From NCBI GenBank assembly GCA_947247005.1, contig OX365959.1, positions 40,027,097 to 40,091,096 of the forward strand: a stretch of 64,000 nucleotides of DNA, written 5' to 3'. The notes under the pieces were generated by a model. The model did no database searches, was not told where the DNA came from, and saw only the letters and a list, made by a program, of their open reading frames with translations. The position numbers and the translations under genes were made by a program. The stretch comes from Spisula solida. Lineage: Eukaryota > Mollusca > Bivalvia > Venerida > Mactridae. Of this stretch, positions 36,629 to 47,170 are shown one piece after another (positions within the stretch are counted from its first letter, which is position 1; each line of letters opens with the position of its first letter).

Positions 36629-37761
36629 CCTATTCTCATAAACCAACAGAGTGTCAGTTAAAATATCGCTGACAGACGCTGCAGTAAATCTCGGTCTCGG
36701 GTGACGAGACATCCGGGCATTCAACACCTCATAAATCACGTGGTTTCAGTAGATATTTATTCTCTGACATATCCGCGGCAATCGGCTCCTGTCTGGAATT
36801 GTAGCCTCGATTGTTCGCCACGAGAATGTCGTGATGTTTTCGGAAATAAAGCTATATTGTGACCATTGTTTAACATTCCAGCAAAAAACTTGCAGTAACG
36901 ACGCGGAGATTGCTTACTTCCGGCTAACCGGAAATTGACCGTTATTGCAATGTTTTTTCCTCATTCAATGACTTCCGGTAGTTGCGCAATCTCCTTTGTG
37001 AAGAGTAACGTTCTGCAAAATGTGTGTCAGAAAACCATTAAGAATGTTACAGGAAATATTTACAGCCATGACAAACGACATTTCTGTATAAACTTCTGTA
37101 GATGCTTATACATCTCTCATACGTGCTGAAAAAACATAAAAAAACATTGATTAATACGAATATACATGAAAAATCTAGATTTTATTGCTTTTTATTGAGA
37201 TCAATAGCTCGTGCTTCGTGACGTATGCGATCATGTGATGCAATATATGTACGTAAAACACTTTATTATACGTATATTGTACAGAATGACAATCGTGCAG
37301 ACGAAAATATCTTTCATTTCACATAATTTGAAATTTGCGAAACATATGACACTTAGCATCTGAAGTTATTCTAAGAAACTTCGTTATTACTGAGCAACTC
37401 GATATATTCGAGTATTTTATAATATTTTATATACATAAACTATACATTATGTACTGTTAAATGTGACGATCTATACTGATTCAGGCTTGAAAGGCTCTAT
37501 AGAAATGTCATTGGAATCAGTTGAATATCACATTATCAATTTTCTTGGAATATGATCATCGGGACTACTTTACTTTATATAATAAGGATATTGGGAGTAG
37601 CGTTGTGGAAAAGTAGTTCCAAAATGGCTACCGAAGGGGCGTATAAATTTTAGTATCTGTCCAGTAGTACTACATTTTGTTAGAATTGTTATCAAACTTG
37701 CGTAAAGGTGTAGATTTACCCGCATACAGTGTATACATAAAATGACGTCATTATGGTACAG
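36629..37761. other. Non-coding stretch
   Basis: Nothing supported. A short inverted pair GGAGATTGC / GCAATCTCC lies near 36,905-36,991. Confidence 0.45.
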
Positions 37762-38196
37762 GCCCCAATTCCACGAAAAAACTTAAGTTATTGCTCAGCT
37801 GAGACTGCTATTTTAAAAGCATATTTTGTTGGTTAAATGACTTTCATGAATCCATTGTACTTGTATATATTGTTTCATCACAGTTAGATGCCAATTTATT
37901 AGAGCAATACATGATAAGTCCGATTATTACACAAACTAGTGCTTTAAAGTTATAAACATATAATTATAAAGTAAAATGTTAAGTCTGTTATAACAAGCTC
38001 AAGTAGGAAGTGCTTTATTGTTCATTACTGTTGGATTTTCATGATGCAAAAATCACCTAATAAATAATTATTTAGCAATACATACACAGTTTCTGGTAGC
38101 AATATACATCACAAGACTATAATTGTAGTCATATAATAAATTCAAAATAACAGTCTCAGCTGAGCAATAACTTAAGTTTTTTCGTGGAATTGGGGC
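37762..38196. mobile_element. MITE, 435 bp, 46-bp perfect terminal inverted repeats
   Basis: Positions 37,762-37,807 and 38,151-38,196 are exact reverse complements over 46 bp. The left arm begins GCCCCAATTCCACGAAAAAA and ends GCTCAGCTGAGACTG. The 343-bp interior has no frame and no internal symmetry. Perfect arms suggest a young insertion or gene conversion between the ends. The target-site duplication is unclear. Confidence 0.92.
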
Positions 38197-38292
38197 AAAT
38201 AACACCTAAAAAATAAGATCATCATGGGAGCCTTGAAAAGTGGTCTCATTCTGAAACTGATTGAAGGTTGAATGTAGAGCCAAAATAGACCA

Positions 38293-38553
38293 GGGCTGGT
38301 ATTCACAAAGCATCTTAGCAGAAAACTTAGAAATTTCTTAATATCTTGATTTTTTCTAAAGTGTATCAGCTAAGCTAGAAAATCAACATGCTTAATATTT
38401 TACAAAGTTTTGATGTATTAGGTAAACAGCTACTATAATCACTAAGATACCAAGGATTATTTTTCAAATGGCGGGAAATATGAGCTGCACAAAATATTGA
38501 CTTAAGTCAAAATATTTAAGTTTTCACTTAAGATGCTTTGTGAATACCAGCCC
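38293..38553. mobile_element. MITE, 261 bp, copy 2 of the family at 15,122
   Basis: The first 25 bp (GGGCTGGTATTCACAAAGCA...) and the last 25 bp are exact reverse complements, and the body aligns with copy 1. The ends are better preserved than in copy 1, so this is probably the younger insertion. Confidence 0.88.
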
Positions 38554-40109
38554 AGGAAAACGTGGTCTTTTTAGATGGTCTTTATGTGATGTTTTACTGT
38601 ATTGCCGTCACACATGACGTCATACAGCTCCAATAAGACCCTTTGTAATTAATCAGTGTTTTAATCATGAAACCACGAAAAATAACAAATCTGACAGGAA
38701 GGTAGCGCTTGACACAAACTGCAGCGCACTAAGGGCACACCAACAGAGCACGTCATATCGATAATGACGTCACAAAGTGTTGTGTTTACTGAATTTTCAA
38801 GTCAATCCGGAACTACTTTCTAACTTATCTTAAGCAGCCAGACAAGGACCACAACAAAATATAATTTCTTAAGGAGGTATGAACATCTTTTATCTAACGT
38901 TAAATAATTAAATAAAATTATTTCCCCTGAAAAAGTTTAGTATGGAAGAAAGTTCTTCGACAGTGACGTCATCAAATGATATGCCACCGGGCTCATTCAG
39001 ACCTCATTAAACCGTTTATTGTTATATTGTATTTAATATAAACTACGAATTGTCGTGATTTTGTGTGCTGATGATGGGTGGTTTAATCATCGAGATGACC
39101 GCGTGCATAGACTGTTTTATTGTCCGTTTTATGTATGCGACATGTGTCATTTATTCCCAGATGCAGAAGCATGCGGTTCTATGCACCTAAACTCCAGTGA
39201 AGTTTGATAATATGTTAAAAGACACATCAAACAGGTTTCATAATGGTATAATTGGCGTTAAAATGAAGTAATTCACGACTATTTGTGCGGAAGTAAGCGT
39301 AACGGTGAGTCAGTAGGATGCGCAGTGGGGTACGTATCGGTCTATTTGTGTATCAGTTAGGTCGTGATTAAGTCCGACATTCCGATCGCTTGTAATTAGA
39401 CGGTAAATAGATTCATAAACTACAAACGGACGTTTGGGTTGAAAATAACGCGACTTGATTGATGTGTTTTCCATGTGTGGGATTTAGCCATGTCCACTTG
39501 GGGGGAACCAGCCATTGACTTTCTTAATGTTTTCTAATGCGCGCGCATCAATATGCCGGGAATCATTCGGAGAATCGCATGCGGGACACCTCGGGTGCTA
39601 CCGGCGTCCGTTGAGAGGTTGTGAATGGTGTCTGTCAGAACACAGCGTGAATATCATTTATACAAATAATCTTGTTATAAATACAGATTCCCATGAATTA
39701 TACATACCATGCCTAGCTCTCCATGCTATGTATTTTGAAGGTCATCTTTATAAGATAACTATAGAGTACATTGTTGATATGTGCCGCTATTGTAGACAGA
39801 CCACCATAAACATCACTGGCTTAGAAGTACAAAATCGATATTTTGAGAAAACAAGAAAACACCTACTGAAAACTACTCTTTACTTACGGATAAACAAGCT
39901 TTTTCAACTTCAGTTTGGTCAACATGACCTGTTCCGATTTTCATGAAAACAGGCTCATAAGATGCCCTTGTAATGCAGCTTACGACCTTCTAATTGTAAG
40001 CCAGCGATATAACTACTAATATGCATGTAACAAATCCGACAGGGAAGGCAACATTCAACATAAGTTTAGCATGCAAGGAACAAAAAGAAACATCATGGAT
40101 TACAAGTAC

Positions 40110-40110
<1 letters not shown>
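38554..40110. other. Non-coding stretch
   Basis: Fragments of the dispersed ACAGGGAAGGCAGC family are seen near 38,682-38,760 and 40,029-40,090. A 143-codon plus-strand frame (39,515-39,946) has no recognisable domain and is not called. Nothing else is supported. Confidence 0.5.

Positions 40111-40176
<66 letters not shown>
40111..40176. repeat. (TAA)22 microsatellite
   Basis: Twenty-two uninterrupted TAA triplets. The poly-tyrosine frame on the minus strand is an artefact of this tract. Confidence 0.98.
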
Positions 40177-40178
<2 letters not shown>

Positions 40179-43100
40179 TGTTGCAAGGACGAACATTAAA
40201 ATGACTTACTCCCGCAAAATGGACGCAAATCATCACTTCTTATTTCGTTTTTGTCATGCGAAGTCGAAAGGTGTTATTCCATCAGAATTGTTCTGCGTAA
40301 TTTGTGAATTCTACAGTTTGAAAAAAATATGTTTCGAGCTTTAGTCCTATTGTAGTTGCGTACTAGTATATATAAGATGTGTAATTGCGACAGCTTGAAC
40401 ACATTTACGGAAATTTGAAACTGTGGTCTGATAAACTCATCCTCATACATCAGTGGTTAGTCAAGTTCCCAGACTATGTTTCGGACGAAGAATACTCTGG
40501 TGAACGAGAATGGATAAACTTTGACGAGCTAAAATGGCATAAAGTTTTAAGCTAATTAAAAATTAAAATTCAGCTACCTTTGTACATCATTGAAGGTTTT
40601 CCCTGCACGCCGACAAACGTGAGCATCAAATTACATTACCATAGCATCAAGAGCTTTGAGGTTCTTACATTTCGCGAAATGTCATCTCAATAACGGAATC
40701 GATATCTCTTTTTGCGGAATGATCTCAATTATCCAGCTATGATCCTCGAATTCATAGAAGATAAATGCGTACCTTATCCAATTTGTTTAAAAATATGTGT
40801 TTTAGCAAGTTAACGTAGAAATTCTTGTCATCCATGTGTGTTATGGGATATTTCTCGACTAACCATCAATATTAATACAGCAAAATTGTTGGCACCCTAA
40901 GTCTTTCAGAGCACATTAGGCAATATAAATGTCTACAATACAAGTACCATAGCGCCATATTTTCATATAATGACAGATTGTAAAATAGAGATTTTTTTGT
41001 TTAATGCTTGAAGGAATTAGATTGGTAGGTAGGGATTTTTCAATTGTAGCTTTTATTTTCCAAATGTCATATTAAAGTTAGAGCTTTACATAAAATAAAA
41101 CAGACGTGCAAAATTGCAACTTAATCAAAATATATCACAATGATCTATTCATTCAATGCTATTCAATGTATTATCCGAAATACATGTTCTAAAAATTGAC
41201 GTTCACTCAGTGGTTTGTACATCCACCAATTTCAGTGTGGACATACCACGTTGCATGTGACGTAATGTTTGGTTTAGAAGGCAAGGGAAAATGAGAATAA
41301 GTATTTTCCTCGCCACTTAACAGTTATTTAACAAAAGTGTTTGCATAGATACCAGTTGAGTCGGTTTCGGGCAAAAACTGTGACCTTTTTTCCCTAAACT
41401 ATAATATAAGTTACGTGGATAGTACTCATTCTCGGCTTGAGCGTCGAGGATAACTCGTTGAAATAGGTCGAAGAATAAAACACTTGCGGTTGTTTTTAAC
41501 CATTTGTGTCGACAGATTTTTCAAGGCTTGCGTTCTTAGCCAAACAATTTCGTCGCATACCATGTGGTATGTCCAGACTGAATTTACGATCCACAAATAT
41601 GATTTTATCGTCAAGAAAATACAATTATTCTACTGCAATAGTTGATTCCATTGTACTCTTTTGTCGTACGTTTTTCCCCTCTTATTTTCTATTAGTTCTG
41701 TTTGCTAGCACAAGATGCTCTTCTCATAAAAGACATCGTGATATCCAGCTGCCAACTTTATGATAAAAATAACAGCTCATGAATGTCCAATATTCTGACA
41801 AAAATCTGACAGGGAACACTTACGGAATTCCGAAAATAAATTCCGTCATACTTCGCGCAATTGGACGAAAATGACTATTTATTTGACGGAATGATCATCC
41901 CTCCCGCAAGCTATCTCATTTCGCAGTATGCTTTTCAATTCCGACGCTCCTGACGATCAGCGGGAAGTGTTATTAAAACGTAGTAATGTCCAATCATAAC
42001 GTGGACAATTTTTGGAGATGTTTTCGGCTTATAAGTTTATGAGACAAATCCCAAAATGTTTTCACTCTGAGTCATGCCGTATTTTTTCTCTCGTGGTGTT
42101 TTTTTAATTGTCGTTTGGTGCGAATTTATTTTTGGTGACACTTAGGCTGTCAATCATTCATCTCAGAACGAGGCTCTGAAATCCAAAACGAGGCTCTGAA
42201 ATCCAAAACGAGGCTAGGTTCCTTCCGTTGTAATATCATATCTAAAAGTGATAAATTTCGTATTGTTTTATAATCAAAGTTGAGAAATTGTTTTTTTTGC
42301 CTTCAGAAGGAGAGGAAAATAATTACAAAGCTATTAAGTGACTCATTTCCAGACAAAATTGCTAATATAAAATCATATGACAGATTGTGTCGAGGAAATA
42401 GCAAATTATAACTGAGGCGGAAAGTAAATGATCAAAATTTGAGCTTGATTGGGCGCACAAAGATGCAGAATATTCAGCTGAAGCATTCGATGCATTAAAT
42501 GGAAGTTAAAAACACAAAAATGTTGCGCTGAGCATAATTTAAGAGACATTGAAAATGCCATGTGCTTGCAAAGCTACATGGTTTGTTTCTATAATTGCAA
42601 CATATTAAGAAGGCCAGGGCATACCACTGACAGGTCCAATCGTTTGTGCCAAAGGGCCACCGGGATCCAAAATGTTCGCTAAGAGGTTAAACAGAATTTG
42701 CAATTAAAGTCATAAAAACTAAAGAATTACTCATTTTATTATTATCCAAACTTTCGACAATAGAAGAAACAAGTATACACCAGTCCGGGTAACAACCCTG
42801 ACAGACCCTCTGAACCAGTTTGAGCCACTGGCACAGCCCCGCCTACACAACAACACAAACAGTCAAATTTGACCCTATTTCAGTTTTGCGTAAACATGGA
42901 TAAAATTGACATGTTAGCCAATTGCTCCCAATAAAATGCTATTTTTCAGAAATCGAAAACGACTTTATTACCGCTTTATGGTATTACCCTGTTCCAACGA
43001 TTTCAGTCTACTTTACTTTTTAATGCCTGTCCCTTAACAAAGAACAAATAGTCGTCAATAATTCACAAGCACAACATTTTAAGGGGATTTTATTTCAACC

Positions 43101-43973
43101 AAGTGACAACACATTTCCTCTTTAAGTATCAGCGTGTTGTCGTCGCTAAATTTTAAAATTGTTCCTCCAGGCAAAACGATGAAAAGAAAAACACAATGTT
43201 CATGTCTTGGTTTTTAAAAATGCATGATTCTAACACTAGATTAGGGGTCAAAGAGGGGTTAATTAAAGCCATCTATTGTTTATTTGTGGCACTATGAAAG
43301 ACTAATAAAATTCAATCGGGCGATAAAACATTAATGCCCCTACCGAGACTATGTTACCAACCAAAGCAACATGGCGTCGTTTGTCCGACTCGTCTGATAA
43401 GCGGCAAGAGTCTGCGTGTTTACGACGTGTTTTATGACCCCTCTTTAAGTGGGTGCATGTTAGGGGCCTTAGGATGTACAAGTTTTATATCAAATCGAGG
43501 CGTAATGCTTTCATGTTCTGGAAGTGTAAAGATTTAAATGATTGATACCAGGCCCGGTGTATAAGCATCATTGATGATTATAAAGTTTATAGCATGAATA
43601 TCTCTAATCTATTGGTCAGTAACCGTGACATTCCATGTGCATAGGTCTCTTGCCACCAGATGCTGTGGTAAATAGGTATTGGACTAACGATTTGGAGATA
43701 GAACATTCGTTGTTTTATTAATTTCCAAAGAAACCCATCATTTTCTGTGATTAATTATATACTTGACCAAAAGCATGAACATAACAGCGCAACATTAAAA
43801 GTAGCATACGATCTGAAACATACGTTCTCTAATGAATGCCAGCGATCAAACTTCACTACTCTTTCGAAAGCCAACAATTTAGATAAATGTTGTATAGTCC
43901 TCCAAAAGAATTTGATAACAAAAAGCTATTGTCTCAACGTGTGGTAAACACGGACACAACAGAGGCGTTGTGT
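40177..43973. other. Non-coding stretch
   Basis: No gene or RNA is recognised. AACGAGGCTCTGAAATCCAA is tandemly repeated two to three times near 42,165-42,215. The ACAGGGAA word recurs at 41,808. Confidence 0.5.
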
Positions 43974-44104
43974 GCCTCCGTAGCTAAATGGTTAAAGCGC
44001 TTGCCGTCTAATCTGGCGATCCGGGGTTCAAATACGAGTGGAGGCGCTCATATGCCTGCCATATTTCAGCAGAAAACTGACTGGCAAATGCAGGGTATGC
44101 TCGG
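43974..44104 (+). mobile_element. tRNA-derived SINE, copy 2 (best preserved)
   Basis: The 72-base head (43,974-44,045) has an acceptor stem GCCTCCG pairing with TGGAGGC (six Watson-Crick pairs and one G-U), an A-box TAGCTAAATGGTTAAAGC and a B-box-like GGGGTTCAAAT. The T stem is degenerate, so it is not a working tRNA. The tail has TTTCAGCAGAAAACTGACTG and CAAATGCAGGGTATGCTCGG, shared with the copies at 18,763 and 53,610. Confidence 0.85.
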
Positions 44105-45026
44105 TATTTAAAAAAGACATTAGATGTGTTACATTTTGCTCGGACGATTACGAGAACCACGGGATAAAGCAGGTACTTATCGATTGAAATTAGCCCAAGG
44201 GACCATCACCAGATCCTGTGTTCGACATAAACCGGGTCCTCGTTATACCCGAGTTTCCAAACCACTGATCACTGATTTTCTTTACTGAATGACAAAATTA
44301 GGGGACTTTCTCCTACTAGTGTTGCCATTCAGTGGGATGCTAAATTTGTGGATTAAATACATATGATGCCCTTTAAATGCAAGAATTAATATTGTGGCCC
44401 ACTTCAAGTACGAAACCTAAACTTTCCACGGAAACAAACGTACGATTGTATAGCATTTTTGTGTTAGACAAAATAACTAATAATCATGTACTTTGCTGAC
44501 TTATACATCCCGTGTTCCGCCGGTAATACCATCGCATTGCATGTTGTTAGCTTAATTAATACTGAAACATAACTCAGAGGTTTGTGTGTTTATAGTGATA
44601 TATGTATGTTCCACATCTTCCAGAAGATAAACAAAACCATATACATTTGTTCATCAGTGTTTATGGACGATTCGTCTTATTTAATGGGAACCCGTTAATG
44701 GCCCAATGTGGCAGAATAAATGATGACGGAGTAGATATCGGTACATGTCGAATTTTAACTTTAATTCTATCTGATTAAGTTGTAATAAAATAAGGGATAT
44801 ATCATTATCCTAGATAAATCTGATCTAGATAAATGAAACATGCACATAGGGAAAGAACACGCAACAATCAACAACAACAACAGTAGCAACAACACAACAG
44901 CAACGAAAGCAACAACAACAAAAACTTTTATCCTGAATACAAAGCCTTTATTAAAAAAGCAGAATAATAGTTCTTGATAAACCTGTAAATAGAATCCAGA
45001 CTTCGTACATGACATTACAGGCTCAA
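44105..45026. other. Non-coding stretch
   Basis: A CAA-rich low-complexity tract lies at about 44,865-44,930. Nothing else is supported. Confidence 0.5.
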
Positions 45027-45205
45027 TGCCCACACGCACCAAAGTGCTCATGTGGTGTGACACTGACCAGAAAACAGAGCACATACTCCAGCAGTGCCAC
45101 CTGTATGAACTAACAAGAAAAAATATATGACCAGTTTCAATCACCTTAGATAAGAAGCTTCATGTCAAGAAGGGTGACCTCAAGAGGACTGCTTCCTTTG
45201 GTGGT
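45027..45205 (+). pseudogene. Decayed non-LTR retrotransposon, C-terminal end
   Basis: Across two frames the translation reads a cysteine cluster (CPHAPKCSCG), then after a frameshift TEHILQQCHLYELTRKNI, then an in-frame TGA and KKGDLKRTASF. The C..C...EHIL..C..Y..LR pattern followed by a conserved LRRTA-like end is typical of the C-terminus of endonuclease/reverse-transcriptase ORF2 proteins in jockey/RTE-type LINEs. One frameshift and one stop show it is dead. The reverse-transcriptase core is absent, so this is probably a 5'-truncated copy. Confidence 0.7.
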
Positions 45206-45427
45206 AAGTGTAAACAGTGAACGAAAAGAAGAAGAAGAAGTATTTGCTCCATTTAAAACGAGAAAATCAAATTACATGCCTGGGTTGCGCACGAAAGTGG
45301 TTTTGTATTGTGCCGCGTACTTGTGCTCTGTGTTATTTCTGTTTTCTGTGTTCGGCTATCTCCCCTGTCCTATTTCTTCTTATCTATTTATAAGCACGGG
45401 GTCTGACCTTTACTATAACAGTTTGCA

Positions 45428-45515
45428 ATTATAGTGGGATTCGAACTCATAAGTACGGCCCCCATCGCCTAGCAATGCGAAATACGAAAGCATTAGCTCA
45501 CTCGGCTATCACAAC
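45428..45515 (-). repeat. tRNA-like sequence, class II (Ser/Leu-like)
   Basis: The minus strand has an A-box TAGCCGAGTGAGCTAATGC and a B-box GAGTTCGAATCC in an 88-base unit. That length suits Ser or Leu tRNAs with a long variable arm. The acceptor arms pair only with several wobbles and one mismatch. It is most likely a SINE head or tRNA pseudogene. Confidence 0.5.
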
Positions 45516-46176
45516 CTCTCAAGAAGGTAGCACATTTAATAATACCAATAGTCGTGTATTATCACACTATCATGTTACATTTTCACATGGGTCTGAGAAT
45601 TCCGAATTTATTCAGAAAAAGGCCATTGGCGTGTTACTACAAGAATTCTGTTTCAATCTGTGGTGCTATAGTTGTTGTTGTTTCTGGGTAATTCCGACGA
45701 CGTTTATCTGAAATAACATACCATGCTACGAGATATTGCAATTGTGTTCTGAAATGCGCGAGAGAACAGTATACCTCTCGACATTAAACGGTAAAAAAAT
45801 TGCCGTGGTAAAAGGAGCTTTATGTACATTTGTTATCTCACACTCTGCCTTAAATGCAACACTAGCACTATTCCAACAGTAATATGTGCGCTCATAACAA
45901 AAGTTATTAAAACAATGTATTCAGTTTCCGAATGCTGCCTTAATTCATTGTCCGATTTGCTATTATCTTTTTGAAAGCAATGTCTGTCAGATTTGAAGCA
46001 CATTTAGATGTATTATGCATAGACTGCATGTTTTGAATTGATCATATTCAATTAAGTTGTCAATTCAGACGGTTAATATATACTCGTACAAAACACGTTA
46101 ATGTGCTAGATCTGTATCACTATTGTTAATGGAAACACTTATTCGAGAATATTTACGAATTTAGGAGAATGCATTG
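45516..46176. other. Non-coding spacer
   Basis: Nothing supported. Confidence 0.5.
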
Positions 46177-46660
46177 TTTCTCCGCCGTTGCTAATTGAAG
46201 AAAGGCCCGTTGCTAATGGAAGATAACTCTATCTTACATTAGCAACATCTTTCTTACATGAGCGACCAGCGCGTGATTTAATTCCGACCTTCGTTTCGGG
46301 ATTTACGTGTTCATGGCGATTTAATGCTAATGAAGACGAACACCAAAAGGCTCTATACCATTTAAAAAGCATATTTTTGAGCATAACATAACAGCGTACG
46401 CTTTATAACGTTATTATTAATGATTGTTTTGAATGAGAACGTACGACAAACAGCACGTAATGATGACGTTATGATGACGTAATGTTGACGCCATGAAAGC
46501 TAAATAGTGTTAGAAAGTCCCATTTTCTCAAATTACGTCGGAGAAAAATAATCCATCATGAGACAGTCGATGTAGGATTGAAAGCCTCGTCCCTGGTTAA
46601 AATCCTACCCCTCGGGTGAGATATCCTTATCCTATATAGAAGCTCATAATGGATTCTTAT
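46177..46660 (-). mobile_element. Composite fold-back element, copy 2
   Basis: This is the reverse-strand relative of 18,945-19,480. Shared words include CATGAGCGACCA, GACGCCATGAAAGCTAAATA, GAAAGTCCCATTTTCTCAAA and GGTGAGATATCCTTATCCTA. Its hairpin is damaged: the arm facing GGGTGAGATATCC has lost about 40 bases, so it folds less well than copy 1. Confidence 0.82.
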
Positions 46661-47170
46661 AGTCTTTATGTGAGTAATTGTACAGCAAATCACTAAATCA
46701 GTTACAATTACCGTCAAAAGATTGTAAAAACATTTCAACTAGTTAATAAAGAGGGTGTAGTGGCATGTTTCATGTTTGAAAATTGCGATTAAGCAGAATA
46801 GTTGTTACTAGTGCACTACGTATCGAATATAAGCGCATAAAAGTGTCACTAAATTTTGTATAGGCGAATGCGCTTACTTACCGGATTCTACAGTATACTC
46901 TTTTATGAAACGAATTCAGAAGAACATATTGATAAAAATTAAAAAAGATCTTTCATGACAAAATTACTTTAAAAACAAATAGTCGCAAGTACTGATAACA
47001 AGGTATATAAAAGGTAAAATTGTATGAATATTTCGAAGTATTCTGAATGATCAAAGACCTGTCATTGCAATTACTAAGGTACTAGTGTTTGCGAAATTAT
47101 GTCTCAAGATAAATCACAATAACACAATTATACGTCACAAGATGCACCAATTCTTTCATGCAGACGGAAA
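46661..47170. other. Non-coding spacer
   Basis: Nothing supported. It ends where similarity between the two large duplicate copies begins. Confidence 0.5.

Noticed and set aside
39515..39946. 143-codon plus-strand frame
   Set aside because: It is the longest frame outside the repeats and the NHL gene, but it has no domain, no repeat structure and no visible splice or polyadenylation context.
39990..40196. Poly-tyrosine membrane peptide (minus strand)
   Set aside because: It is the translation of a (TAA)22 microsatellite.
45428..45515. Functional Ser/Leu tRNA gene
   Set aside because: The boxes are good, but the acceptor stem relies on wobbles with a mismatch, and similar tRNA-like heads in this window belong to SINEs.
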